Shown here piece by piece: positions 1 through 8,703 of a stretch of DNA of 34,737 nt (position 1 is its first letter; each line of letters starts with the position of its first letter). Where the stretch lies: assembly GCA_016192835.1 (NCBI GenBank), contig JACPTJ010000099.1, positions 1 through 34,737 of the forward strand, read 5' to 3'. The translations under genes and the position numbers were made by a program. A model generated the notes under the pieces. The model searched no databases. It saw only the letters and a list, made by a program, of their open reading frames with translations, and had not been told where the DNA came from. The stretch is from Betaproteobacteria bacterium. GTDB taxonomy: Bacteria; Pseudomonadota; Gammaproteobacteria; Burkholderiales; SG8-41.

Positions 1-376
1 TTTGCACGACCGGAACCCCCGCCCGCGCAGCGGCCGCATACAGCGAAGGGGAGATCAGCGGGAAAGTATTGTGAGCGTGTATCACATCCGGCTTGAAGGC
101 CGCGATCCTGCGCGCCAGATCAGCAACCGTGCGCCCGGACCACATCGTCTGAACCGCCGCCGCAAATTGCCCGGTCTGAGCGAGCTCGTCGTTGTGCCGC
201 AGGTAGAGTTCGACGTCGTGGCCGCGGGCGCGCAGCAGCGACACTTCCGCGTCGACAACCGAGTCTTCTCCCCCTCGTTGCTGGTAGAGGTTATGCGCCA
301 CCAGGACCCGCAGGCTCTTGTCGAGAGTATTTTTCAAGATCGGCTGGAAAACGAAGTCAGATTGATCAGCGGCCAC
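1..376 (-). CDS. GT4 family glycosyltransferase, N-terminal part (runs off left edge)
   Basis: The minus-strand frame is open from about 376 to the window edge and encodes the donor/acceptor N-lobe start of a GT-B fold glycosyltransferase. Visible are the first beta strand and glycine loop (LRVLVAHNLYQQRGGEDSV), a second strand after RARGHDVELY, and the GT4-typical PDVIHAHNTFPLISPSLY segment. The C-terminal catalytic E-x7-E region is outside the window. The start is uncertain: a GTG at 376 overlaps the stop of the upstream deacetylase gene, and a TTG at 337 lies closer to the conserved domain; neither has a strong ribosome site. It is the last visible gene of the minus-strand train and presumably adds a sugar to the eps repeat unit. 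The sugar specificity cannot be read from the sequence. Confidence 0.75.
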   Translation of the reverse strand, partial: MAADQSDFVFQPILKNTLDKSLRVLVAHNLYQQRGGEDSVVDAEVSLLRARGHDVELYLRHNDELAQTGQFAAAVQTMWSGRTVADLARRIAAFKPDVIHAHNTFPLISPSLYAAAARAGVPVVQ

Positions 377-1112
377 TCGCGGCGGCATGCTGCAGTAGTT
401 CACGATTGTTCAGCCGGCCCTCGACCGGAATGCGTCCGGCAGCATAACGCAGGAACTCGTCGAGTTGCCGCCAGCCATCGAAGCTCTCCAGCTCCCACGA
501 GTGCCCCCACAGATGAAACACCCCGCCATGAAGACACACATGATCCAGCATTCCCCGCAGGCGCGACGCGAAATCCCCCCGCCCCAGGGAAACGCAAAAC
601 AGATCGTTGCGTCGCGCCCATTCGCCACGACTGATGAAATTCCTCACCAACACGCTTCGCGCATGAGGATAATATTGGAGGGTCGTCGGCATCCCGAACG
701 GATCGGCCGGCAATGTCCGGTAAAAGTTCACAATCGTTCGGGCGTAGTCAAACCCGGCATCGATCACGATTTGCCGGTGCTCCAACGTGTAATCACCACC
801 CGGATAACAGAAGCCGCTGACACCATGCCCCAGGATCTGCTCGAGCTGATTTTTCCCCCCCACGATCTGATTGCGCGCCTCCACTGCACCAACGGTTTTC
901 AGGTAGCAATGGTCGATGGTATGCGAGCCGATCTCGAAACCCCGGCCCAGACGCCGCATCTCCTCCGGAGGCATTACCGGCAAGCCCTCGCGGTTGGACA
1001 AGGGCACATAAAACGTGCCCTGAAACCCGTGCCGGGACAGCAACTCGGCGATGCGCGTGTCAAGGGGATGGCCGTCGTCCCAGGAGGTCGTGAAGATGGC
1101 CTTTTTTTTCAT
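366..1112 (-). CDS. Polysaccharide deacetylase (NodB-like), copy A
   Basis: Encodes a 248-residue carbohydrate esterase 4-like protein with no signal peptide. The metal/base motif appears as FTTSWDDGHPLD near the N-terminus and the second motif as GSHTIDH about 60 residues later; GFCYPGG and HLWGHSWELE follow. The chosen ATG at 1112 starts directly before the conserved strand; an upstream in-frame ATG at 1181 would overlap the methyltransferase gene and add residues absent from the paralogue at 9985. The start codon is followed by eight A residues. A second, very similar gene lies at 9985-10764 and the two also align at DNA level. The family removes N- or O-acetyl groups from sugars; a cytoplasmic location suggests action on a lipid-linked or nucleotide-linked intermediate (inference). 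Confidence 0.85.
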   Translation of the reverse strand: MKKKAIFTTSWDDGHPLDTRIAELLSRHGFQGTFYVPLSNREGLPVMPPEEMRRLGRGFEIGSHTIDHCYLKTVGAVEARNQIVGGKNQLEQILGHGVSGFCYPGGDYTLEHRQIVIDAGFDYARTIVNFYRTLPADPFGMPTTLQYYPHARSVLVRNFISRGEWARRNDLFCVSLGRGDFASRLRGMLDHVCLHGGVFHLWGHSWELESFDGWRQLDEFLRYAAGRIPVEGRLNNRELLQHAAASGR

Positions 1113-1155
1113 GCCGCAAGGCTCAACTGCGATCCCGTGCAAAGCCGCGGCGAAG

Positions 1156-1857
1156 TCAATCTCCGCATACACCGTCCTCATTGAAGCGCCCGGCGGAACG
1201 GGCGACAAAATAGCCGTGCCGGTTCCCGGGATCCTCCGGTCTTTCGGGCGATACCACAATCTCCAATCCTGCTTTTCGGCACAGGGCGGCGTAGGGATGC
1301 AGGAAGAGGCCATCGTTCCGGCCTGAAGCCAGGTGGAATCGGCTCAAGTCATCACAAACAAGAACGTAGTCTGCAAGGCAAGCGGCGCATCGCAACACCG
1401 TTTGTGCACGGTCCAAAGGAATATAGTACAAGACTGCGGACGCTATGAAGACGTCAAAATGTCCCAGTCTTGGCACCAGGTCAGGCAATCCGAGGTCGTC
1501 GCACACATGGAACACGTCTTCAGGGTACTGTTGTCGCGCGTACGCGATAGCGTCAGGTTGAAAATCCAGTCCCAGGTATGAAACTGGCCACGGCAGGATC
1601 TCTCGCATCAGGCGTAGATTGTTGCCGCCGCTGCAACCGAACTCGATGATCCTGGCGCGGTCCCTGCCAACGCGATGCAGCACTTCCTTTACAGCAGAGA
1701 CGATTGCTGAACGGGTTTTGTAGTCTTGGGCATAGGCGAGGTGCAGCTTACTGCCTTTTGTCCTCCACCAAAGACGATGTTTCGCTGCAAGAAACCCTGC
1801 CGCCATCTCCTCCGGGAACAGATCGATCACGGTTTTGGCCACGTCCTTTAAAAACAT
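1156..1857 (-). CDS. Class I SAM-dependent methyltransferase
   Basis: A 233-residue protein with a Rossmann-type methyltransferase core. Motif I is IIEFGCSGGNNLRLM, the acidic end of beta-2 is LGLDFQPDAIAYA, and a motif II-like strand is HFDVFIASAVLYYI. The N-terminal 70 residues are basic and helical and look like a family-specific cap. The ATG at 1857 has a good ribosome site (GAGGAGG, about 4 bases upstream). The 3' end lies about 44 bases before the deacetylase start. In an eps context it probably methylates a sugar or a sugar-linked group; the acceptor atom cannot be read. A 108-base gap separates it from the next gene upstream, with no clear signal seen. Confidence 0.8.
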   Translation of the reverse strand: MFLKDVAKTVIDLFPEEMAAGFLAAKHRLWWRTKGSKLHLAYAQDYKTRSAIVSAVKEVLHRVGRDRARIIEFGCSGGNNLRLMREILPWPVSYLGLDFQPDAIAYARQQYPEDVFHVCDDLGLPDLVPRLGHFDVFIASAVLYYIPLDRAQTVLRCAACLADYVLVCDDLSRFHLASGRNDGLFLHPYAALCRKAGLEIVVSPERPEDPGNRHGYFVARSAGRFNEDGVCGD

Positions 1858-1965
1858 CCGGCCTCCTCGTCAGGCAATGGCGCTCACTTGCTTGACTCCG
1901 CTTGCACGTCATTTATTGACCTCGGTTTCTCGAATAATATCGAGAATCCGCATCAACAAGAACGG

Positions 1966-2757
1966 TCAGTACGAAAACCTGCCGCGCAACCTTCGGTGTG
2001 CACCGGTCATGGAATTCACGAAACCGGTGATCTTCCCGTTCATCAGTACTTCGACCCGTCGCCGGAACGCATCAATCGGCATTCCGTCGCAACAAAAACG
2101 TGGCAATCGGTCAGTCATGCCGATTCGATTTGCGGCGGCGAACTGCACGAAATATTGGTAAGAAAAACCGACGCTCCTGGCGACATCGATCAACTGCAGA
2201 TTGCAGGCTCCCCAAGGCCAGGCAAGATGCCGGAAATGCGTAAGGGGGAGTCGCAATGAATCGGAAAGAAATTCGCGGGACTGACCCAGATCCTCACGCA
2301 AGAGGTCAAGCTTGCCGCCGGAACGCGGCGTTTGGCGCAACCAATTCTCGTGCCTGTGGGTGTGGGAATGAACTTCGAGAATACCGCTTTCCTGTATCGC
2401 CCGAACTTCTGGAAGACTCAAGTGACCGTCGAACTCCCCCGCACCGGCCGCAGGTGCCGAAAGACATCTCATGCGACCTGTAATGACAAACGCCGCCCCC
2501 TTAGCGCCGTATCGCTGCATCAGCGGTAATGCGACCTCGTAAAGCTCCCGGTAGCCGTCATCAAAAGTGATCAGGACTCGCTTACCGCTACGCCTGCTTT
2601 GGCCTCCAAGCACAGACTCCAACTCGGCGCAGGACAGAAAAGACACCCCTTGACTGGAAAGCCACTGGAGATGGGATTCGAAATCTTGGGGAGAGGTTGT
2701 TAACGTGCTCTTGTCGTAGCCAACGCGGTGATAAAGCAGTATTGGCACAGGCGTCAC
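1966..2757 (-). CDS. Polysaccharide deacetylase (NodB domain), second type
   Basis: A 263-residue CE4-like protein of a different subtype from the copies at 366 and 9985. It begins with VPILLYHRVG, typical of PgaB/IcaB-like deacetylases, has the catalytic pair in LITFDDGYRE and the histidine motif in EVHSHTHRHENW, then an AWPWGACN segment resembling motif 3. There is no obvious signal peptide. The start is GTG at 2757, supported by a GAGG six bases upstream; no closer ATG exists before the conserved strand. Probably removes acetyl groups from amino sugars of the eps unit. It is separated from the upstream glycosyltransferase gene by 154 bases in which no gene or convincing terminator was found. 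Confidence 0.85.
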   Translation of the reverse strand: MTPVPILLYHRVGYDKSTLTTSPQDFESHLQWLSSQGVSFLSCAELESVLGGQSRRSGKRVLITFDDGYRELYEVALPLMQRYGAKGAAFVITGRMRCLSAPAAGAGEFDGHLSLPEVRAIQESGILEVHSHTHRHENWLRQTPRSGGKLDLLREDLGQSREFLSDSLRLPLTHFRHLAWPWGACNLQLIDVARSVGFSYQYFVQFAAANRIGMTDRLPRFCCDGMPIDAFRRRVEVLMNGKITGFVNSMTGAHRRLRGRFSY

Positions 2758-2911
2758 GTCAAACCTCGCTCGGCGAGATGCCGCGGAAAAATATAGCCGT
2801 CGAAATCACCAGGATTCCATCTTATCGCTCGCGCGACCGCGAGACAATAACTGCCTCGCCGCACCTGCCGCAAACAACGTATTCGTCATCAGATACCCGG
2901 TTGAATCCGCG

Positions 2912-4051
2912 TCATCTCAGCCTCCGGGACGCCAACGCCTTGAGTATCCCATCCGCAAAACGTGACGCCATCTTTTCGATCGAGTATTCAGCCGCGCTGT
3001 CGATGCAAGCCCGACTCATGCGTGCGAGCGCAACGGGATCGCTCAACAGCAATGCAGCAGCCCAGGCGAATTCCCGCGCATTGTCAGGCGTCATCAGGCC
3101 GTTCTCGCCGTGCCGGAGATAAGCGATCTCCGGGCCATGATTTGAACAGTCCGTCGTGACGAGCGGCTTGCCAAAGGCGAACGAATCAAGGATTGCCAGC
3201 CCCACTGCCGCGGGGTTGAGCACAACGTCGGCGCAACCGAGATAGAGTGCCTTGTCGCGGCCCCGCCGGACCCCGACCCAATGAACCCAATCGTGCGCAG
3301 CCGCCCATTCCTGAATCCTCGGCCGTTCCTCGCCATCGCCGATGATCAGCCACTGGAACCCGGGCACGCGCTGTCGAATGCGCGTGCAGGCTTCGAACAG
3401 GAAATCAAGACGCTTTTCCGCATACAGGGAACCGATGAACGCCCCGACCGGTTTCCCGGTAACACCAAGCTCTTGTCTGAGCCACGCGATTTCGTCCTTG
3501 GATATCGAATCCCGGTCGCAGCAAATACTCACGGTATCAATCGTGTTATTCAGATTGGTAATCCGCGCCACGGGAAAACCACTTTGGGCGACCAGATCAA
3601 CTGAAATCTGGGTGTAGGCGAACCACCAATCGACCTTGGAGATCGTCCACCGCTTGAAACGCTCCCGCATACCGTCAGGTGTGCTCGTTTGCATGTTGCG
3701 GCCATGCCCCCAGAAAGCCAGCTTGAAGCGGCGTGGCACCCATAGCAGCCAATGGTTATACAACAGTTTGTTTTCGTGGTTCACGACCACCAGTTCGACA
3801 TCGCGCAGATGCTCGCCGAACGGCTGCCAGCAGACCGCCCCTGACAGGAAATAATGCGTCGGCAAGACCTTTGCCCAAGGCAGATGGCCGCCATCGCGCT
3901 TCGCCTTCTCCTCGGACGTCGCTTCGCCCACGAGCAGCACCAATTCGATCTGCCGCGCGGCGAGCAGCTCGCGCAAGCATTCAAACAGGGGCACGCGATA
4001 GTGGGTCAGCCGGCGCTCGACGATTACGACGCGCCGTGTGGATTCATGCAC
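2912..4051 (-). CDS. GT4 family glycosyltransferase
   Basis: A 379-residue GT-B glycosyltransferase. The N-lobe starts VVIVERRLTHYRVPLFECL, a form common in GT4 enzymes of capsule and EPS loci. The linker strand is GAFIGSLYAEKRLDFL (donor phosphate-binding region), followed by WLIIGDGEERPRI. The C-lobe carries a degenerate E-x7-E region around VVLNPAAVGLAILDSFAFGKP, with aspartate at the second position of LAILDS where many relatives have E. It likely transfers a nucleotide-activated hexose to the growing lipid-linked oligosaccharide at the cytoplasmic face. The gene begins 48 bases after the stop of the upstream GT2 gene, consistent with one operon. Sugar identity is unknown. Confidence 0.88.
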   Translation of the reverse strand: MHESTRRVVIVERRLTHYRVPLFECLRELLAARQIELVLLVGEATSEEKAKRDGGHLPWAKVLPTHYFLSGAVCWQPFGEHLRDVELVVVNHENKLLYNHWLLWVPRRFKLAFWGHGRNMQTSTPDGMRERFKRWTISKVDWWFAYTQISVDLVAQSGFPVARITNLNNTIDTVSICCDRDSISKDEIAWLRQELGVTGKPVGAFIGSLYAEKRLDFLFEACTRIRQRVPGFQWLIIGDGEERPRIQEWAAAHDWVHWVGVRRGRDKALYLGCADVVLNPAAVGLAILDSFAFGKPLVTTDCSNHGPEIAYLRHGENGLMTPDNAREFAWAAALLLSDPVALARMSRACIDSAAEYSIEKMASRFADGILKALASRRLR

Positions 4052-4099
4052 GACGATTTCGCCCCCTCACGAGACACGCAGATAAAATAGCGACAACCT

Positions 4100-4972
4100 T
4101 CAAGAACGCCTCGGCAGCAACGACGTAGCGAAAAGCTTGGCGTATGGCCAGAGCCAGAACAGCGGCCACAGGGGGCCGGCATGGCGCCGCGTGAACACAT
4201 ACCAGGACCTGAGAGGCAGCCCCTTGGGCCCGAGCATCACCTTCCACCGCGCCTCGAGCGGCAGGCTCGCATCGGTAAACGTTCCCTCTACCGGATTATG
4301 CGAGCAGGTTCCTGCCACGCCGGGCGCTACCCATACCGTGAAGCCTGCGTTGCGCGCACGCAACGCATAGTCTGTATCGCCCATGGCGTGCTCGAAACTC
4401 GGGTCGATGTTGCCAACCGCCGTTGCCACCTCGCGCGGAATCAGGACGCAGTTGCCGTTCATCACCACGCATTCCACCGGCTCGTCGCCAGGCACGACCA
4501 AGACAAAGGTGACCGGCTTCAGGGCGTTCACCCGCCGGCAACCGCCGTAGGTTGGACGGCCGCTTTCAGAGTCCACCGTCGTGCCGACCACGATCGCAGC
4601 CTTGCCCAGCCGCCCCCGCAACGATTCCGAGGTGGCGATCAGGCCAGCCAGAGCGTCGGGGCGCAACACCGTATCGTCATTCAACCACAAAAAAGCGTCG
4701 TAGCCGCGCGACAGGGCCCAGCCGAAGGCAAGATGCATGCTGCGGTTCCAGAACAGCCCGCCACCGGACGGCAACACCTTCACTGCGGGATACCTGGCCA
4801 ACACCGCTGCGGCGGTTCCGTCCGTGCACCCGTCGTCGACCAGCACGACGTCGAAGCAGGTCAAACGCGGCAGCGTGCTTCGATAGAGCGCATCCAGTCC
4901 GGCGAGGGTTTTTTCCCGGCGGTTGTAGCACGCCATCAGTACGGCGATCTTGAACGGCACTTCTGCGACCAT
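4100..4972 (-). CDS. GT2 family glycosyltransferase
   Basis: A GT-A fold enzyme of about 290 residues. The nucleotide-binding start is IAVLMACYNRREKTLAGL, the first acidic motif is DVVLVDDGCTDGT, and the DxD-like metal site is LWLNDDTVL. FEHAMGDTDYALRARNAGF contains the catalytic-base region of rhamnosyltransferase-like GT2 proteins. The C-terminus is hydrophobic and aromatic (PLWPLFWLWPYAK), suggesting membrane contact. The reading frame is open to an ATG at 5038, but that start overlaps the upstream gene by 32 bases; the ATG at 4972 sits right before the first conserved strand and is preferred, with an AGGGG about 14 bases upstream. Donor sugar unknown; rhamnosyl or related transfer is possible. 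Confidence 0.85.
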   Translation of the reverse strand: MVAEVPFKIAVLMACYNRREKTLAGLDALYRSTLPRLTCFDVVLVDDGCTDGTAAAVLARYPAVKVLPSGGGLFWNRSMHLAFGWALSRGYDAFLWLNDDTVLRPDALAGLIATSESLRGRLGKAAIVVGTTVDSESGRPTYGGCRRVNALKPVTFVLVVPGDEPVECVVMNGNCVLIPREVATAVGNIDPSFEHAMGDTDYALRARNAGFTVWVAPGVAGTCSHNPVEGTFTDASLPLEARWKVMLGPKGLPLRSWYVFTRRHAGPLWPLFWLWPYAKLFATSLLPRRS

Positions 4973-5006
4973 AGGGTTCAGACGATCCCCTGTCAAAGGA
5001 ACACTG

Positions 5007-5864
5007 TTAGCGGCGAGGTTCCGGCCGATCCGGTGCAAAGCTGACCGGAAATCGCCCCCCCGGATACCAGTGATTCTGCGGTATCTCGGGAAACAACAGG
5101 AAACGGCGCCCGTTCCGCTGTGAAAATCGCACGAATTCTCCGGTAAACCAGGTGCTGATGGTAATGGCTTTGGGGCTCAGCTTGGACTCAAGTGCTTTGT
5201 ATTGCAGCTTTTCATGCTGCTGTTCCGCCGTTGTGTCGTGGATAAAAAAGTCGATCGTACCTTCGAGCGCATTGAGAAAGTCCACGCTATCGCCAAATCG
5301 CAATATGGCCACGTCGGCGAAGCGATCGCCGAGCAGGAAACCCCGGTCCTCACGCACATCCAGCGCGTACACTTGTCCGATGACTCCTTCAGCCTTGTTT
5401 CGCTGCAACGCCGCCGCTATCAGACATGCGCTCAAGCCTTTGTCGGTACCTGCCTCGACGATGACTCGTGGCTTCAATGCGCGCACGAACAAGTAAAACA
5501 GGAGGCCTCGGCTGAAGCGAATTTCTGTGTCGGCGCTGTAGCGGTACGGGCTGAGCTCGATTCGGCTCGATAACCACCGCCTCAGCTCGATATCGGCCGT
5601 AAGTTCGTTGGCAAAGCCCGCGATCCGGGCTGGTTCGACACGGGTCACGAGCGATACGATCTCGATTGCCACAGCATTTCCGAGCTCCGTATAGTCGTAG
5701 GTGAAATTTGTTCGCTCGCGTGACTTGAACAACCAAATGGGGATCTGTCCCCATAGATCGCAATAATAACTGACCGCAAACCAGAACCTTAAGGGGCGTG
5801 TAAGCCAGACGCCGATCGGGGATTCAGCAACTGAATGCAACATTCGCCGAAAACGGGAAACCAT
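5007..5864 (-). CDS. Class I SAM methyltransferase of the Methyltransf_24 / CmcI-like type
   Basis: A 285-residue protein. The SAM-binding glycine motif is IVEAGTDKGLSACLIAAAL, followed by VYALDVRED (acidic end of beta-2) and TIDFFIHDTTAEQQ (motif II-like with HD). This arrangement resembles cephalosporin-hydroxylase/CmcI-like and Methyltransf_24 proteins often found among glycosyltransferases. The N-terminal 60 residues are aromatic-rich (RFWFAVSYYCDLWGQIPIWL) and may be a membrane-associated helix. An in-frame TTG at 5879 is possible, but the ATG at 5864 has a GAGG nine bases upstream and is preferred. Substrate unknown, likely a sugar hydroxyl of the repeat unit. A 142-base gap separates this gene from the glycosidase gene upstream. 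Confidence 0.7.
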   Translation of the reverse strand: MVSRFRRMLHSVAESPIGVWLTRPLRFWFAVSYYCDLWGQIPIWLFKSRERTNFTYDYTELGNAVAIEIVSLVTRVEPARIAGFANELTADIELRRWLSSRIELSPYRYSADTEIRFSRGLLFYLFVRALKPRVIVEAGTDKGLSACLIAAALQRNKAEGVIGQVYALDVREDRGFLLGDRFADVAILRFGDSVDFLNALEGTIDFFIHDTTAEQQHEKLQYKALESKLSPKAITISTWFTGEFVRFSQRNGRRFLLFPEIPQNHWYPGGRFPVSFAPDRPEPRR

Positions 5865-6022
5865 TGAATCGCACCTCAATCAGGAAAACGGGACGCGAAC
5901 TTGCAGCGATGTGGTGGATCGCAATGTCCAAGCAGATCCGGCCTTAAGCCCGCAAACACTCCAATGTGGAATCGCTGCGGTTATGCGAAGTAAGATTGGC
6001 CCGAATTATTAGCATGACTAGC

Positions 6023-7345
6023 TTATTTTGTCTCGGTTGCGTCAAACCATAACAGAACAGGCGGCTGGCCGACCGGGACCAGCACTTTTCCATCCGCTAC
6101 CCGGAGACGGCTTTCCTGCGCGCTGCGCCATAGCATTTCCTGGCCGGCAAAGCGAAACCCCCGGGGTACCGTCACGGCCTGCGTTGCGGGAACCTCCGCC
6201 CAGAGAATCTTGAAATGGCGTGAACCCTTGTTTCCGCCGCACATGACTCCCGCTCCCTTGAATGACTCGCACCCGGCGAGAGTTGCTCCGATCAGCCACT
6301 TCTGCACCTGGGCCATCGCCGCATAGGCAGGAAGATGTTCACCCGACGTGGTTACCATGCCGCTGCGCTCACTGTCCCACGAATAGTAGTAATAACGGCC
6401 CAGGCCGGCGGCAGCCCCGAGTATCAGTTGCTGCGTCATCTTGGCCGCAGATTCGGTGAGTGACCGAGTTGCCCCGGCGCCCGCCCCAGCGGGCAAGGAT
6501 TCGCCCGGTCCATAGACTTCCAAGCCCGTTTCCGTATTCCACAAAGGCAGGTTCTCGAGACCCTGACGTTTCATGACGGATCGAATCTCCAGGATCTGGC
6601 GCGCCAAATGGCTGGAATTTTCAGAATAAAAGTGGTAGCAAATTGCCTGAACATATTTCTTGCCGCCTGCCGCAAGAAACATCTCCAGCCGATTAGCGCC
6701 ACCCACGAATCCTGGCGTACACAACATTGCAGCGGCGGAAACATCGTCCAGCACTTTGCGCGCGACACGGGCCATTTCAACCATGTTAAAAATACTGCCC
6801 GTGTAAAAGCCAGGCCTGCCGCGATCCCCGGCGATATCGGAAAAATAGGGTTCATTCCAAAGTTCGTACGCAGCGATGCGGCTACCATAACGCTGCGCAA
6901 CGCGGCGTACATATTCTTCCCAGTGGCCCATCCGCACCGGCTCTGCTCCGCATCCCGGACCGTAACCGCACGGTTCATCCGGGCGGGCCGAAGCCCAGCG
7001 GGGCGTCGAGCCGAGGGTGTACAGCACCGTTGCCCGGTGCGCAGCAGCTTCATGCACGTAATAGTCGAGACGCTCGAATTCCCACACACCCGCCCGTGGC
7101 GCTATATCCGCCCAGCGTGTCACCGAATCCCACAGCCGGACTGTTCCGAAAGTCAACGGCGGCCACTGAGTTCGTACCGCCTTTTCCTGTGGCCGGAGAA
7201 CCAAGCGATGGAAATGCACGCCAAAATATGCGGGGGTTATTTCTTGTCCTCGCCCCGCAGTGGCGTCAAGGTATACATCCGCACATGCGAACTGTGTGAA
7301 CGCCATGAGGGCCGCAAGCAGCAGAATGTTCTGCCGGCGCTTCAT
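6023..7345 (-). CDS. Secreted clan GH-A glycoside hydrolase (GH39/GH5-like)
   Basis: A 440-residue protein with a signal peptide (positively charged MKRRQ, hydrophobic core, likely cleavage after ACA near residue 22). A TIM-barrel clan GH-A pattern is visible: AYELWNEPYF supplies the acid/base Glu at about 165, and LPLWNTETGL supplies a nucleophile Glu at about 272; LYTLGSTPRWAS and ICYHFYSE match other barrel strands. The ATG at 7345 overlaps the stop of the polymerase gene as ATGA, so the two are probably translationally coupled; the open frame extends further upstream but only inside the polymerase gene. It probably cleaves the eps polymer or its by-products in the periplasm, setting length or clearing blocked polymer. 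Exact GH family and bond specificity are not certain. Confidence 0.82.
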   Translation of the reverse strand: MKRRQNILLLAALMAFTQFACADVYLDATAGRGQEITPAYFGVHFHRLVLRPQEKAVRTQWPPLTFGTVRLWDSVTRWADIAPRAGVWEFERLDYYVHEAAAHRATVLYTLGSTPRWASARPDEPCGYGPGCGAEPVRMGHWEEYVRRVAQRYGSRIAAYELWNEPYFSDIAGDRGRPGFYTGSIFNMVEMARVARKVLDDVSAAAMLCTPGFVGGANRLEMFLAAGGKKYVQAICYHFYSENSSHLARQILEIRSVMKRQGLENLPLWNTETGLEVYGPGESLPAGAGAGATRSLTESAAKMTQQLILGAAAGLGRYYYYSWDSERSGMVTTSGEHLPAYAAMAQVQKWLIGATLAGCESFKGAGVMCGGNKGSRHFKILWAEVPATQAVTVPRGFRFAGQEMLWRSAQESRLRVADGKVLVPVGQPPVLLWFDATETK

Positions 7346-8703
7346 ACCAATGCTCCCCGACGTTGTTTGGCGTCGCCAGCTCCTCGTAAAACTGCATTTT
7401 TTCCCGCTACATAGGAAAGGGCGATTCCAAACAGGAAACTCTGCAAGTAATCGGTGCCGTAGGGAACGTAATAAGCCAATTGCATCACCATCAACACCAA
7501 CAGCACTTCTGCTTCCGTACCACCACGACCATCCCGGCAGATGCGGTAAAGACCGCCAACGACGTACCACGTTGCGGCAAGGAACGCCAACAAGCCCAGC
7601 AACCCGGTGTTGAAAAGCGTCTGGACATAAAGGTTGTGGGCCGTGTAGTTGATCTTGCGCGTCTCGCCGCGGCTGTCTTGCACATAGCGACTGGTATCCG
7701 AACCAAAGCTCTGGCCAATAACGATTGATCGTACGCCAGCCCCGTACCATTTCTTGACAATTTCGTGCCAACTGCTTAGCCGCTCACCGGTCGTATCCTG
7801 TCCAGCCAAGGCTCGCGCCGCGGACCCCTCCACCTGCTGTGCCAATCCAGACAGTTTGTCGCTGACTACCAAGGGTACCGCAGTGACGGCCACAATGAAG
7901 ACCAGGAGAAATACCTGACTCAATGTCGAACCACTCTTAGACCTCCCAAGCAGCAGTCGAGTCAGAACACCAACCAGCGCCGAAAGCCATACCGACCGGT
8001 GTTGGAGAACGACGACCATGCCAAATAGAACCGGCGAAAACAATCGCGCCGCGGTGAAGCCTTGCGATGCGCCCACATAAAAGAAACCCGCAACCAGGAC
8101 CTGGGCGATAACAAGTGTCTCGCCTGATTTAATCACCCGAATCGGGCCATCGACGTTATAGGTCCCTCCTGGCGGTAACAAACTGCTGATCGGAGTGTAG
8201 TACACCACCCAGCGGTAGGCAGAAAGGCAGATGAAAACCAGGGCAGTCAACGCGAGCGCGTTGAATACCAATCGCAAGCGCCGTTCGTCCATTGCAAAAC
8301 TCATCGCATACGAGCCGGCCACCATGAAATAGAAATAGGGGCGCACCTGGACGCCGGCAAGGGAACCGTAGGAAACCAGGCCGGTCAGCAGGCTCACGCA
8401 GATGAGCGCACAAAACAACATCCAAGCGCGATTCTTTTTCGGAAAGTCTGGTGCAAAAACCAATCGCAGCCCAACAACCAAAGCGATCAAGCCCAGGACT
8501 ATGTCCGGGTAAAAAAGATTGAACCAGAGGCTTACTCCCCCATAACCCATGGACAAGGCATCGATAATGAAAACGCCGACAATCAGTGCCGAACCAGCCC
8601 CGAACCTTGAATAACTCAGCACGATAATGGCCGGCACAAGCAAACCCAAAACGAACATCACGAGAAACGGGATGATAAGAAAAAGATCGGATAAATCCAT
8701 CAC
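7342..8703 (-). CDS. O-antigen ligase/polymerase (Wzy-type) membrane protein
   Basis: A 453-residue protein with at least ten hydrophobic helices spread along its length (for example near 8-30, 50-60, 75-90, 130-155, 375-400). A large polar loop between about residues 270 and 365 carries SSWHEIVKKW and TAHNLYVQTLFNTGLLGL; the latter matches the Wzy_C/O-antigen ligase signature HNxxLxxxxxxGxxG. The gene starts with GTG at 8703 or ATG at 8700, behind a strong AAGGAG ribosome site, immediately after the stop of the glycosyltransferase gene. Its stop overlaps the glycosidase start. It most likely polymerises flipped lipid-linked repeat units in the periplasm. Ligase activity cannot be excluded, but the eps setting favours polymerase. 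Confidence 0.87.
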   Translation of the reverse strand: MMDLSDLFLIIPFLVMFVLGLLVPAIIVLSYSRFGAGSALIVGVFIIDALSMGYGGVSLWFNLFYPDIVLGLIALVVGLRLVFAPDFPKKNRAWMLFCALICVSLLTGLVSYGSLAGVQVRPYFYFMVAGSYAMSFAMDERRLRLVFNALALTALVFICLSAYRWVVYYTPISSLLPPGGTYNVDGPIRVIKSGETLVIAQVLVAGFFYVGASQGFTAARLFSPVLFGMVVVLQHRSVWLSALVGVLTRLLLGRSKSGSTLSQVFLLVFIVAVTAVPLVVSDKLSGLAQQVEGSAARALAGQDTTGERLSSWHEIVKKWYGAGVRSIVIGQSFGSDTSRYVQDSRGETRKINYTAHNLYVQTLFNTGLLGLLAFLAATWYVVGGLYRICRDGRGGTEAEVLLVLMVMQLAYYVPYGTDYLQSFLFGIALSYVAGKNAVLRGAGDAKQRRGALV

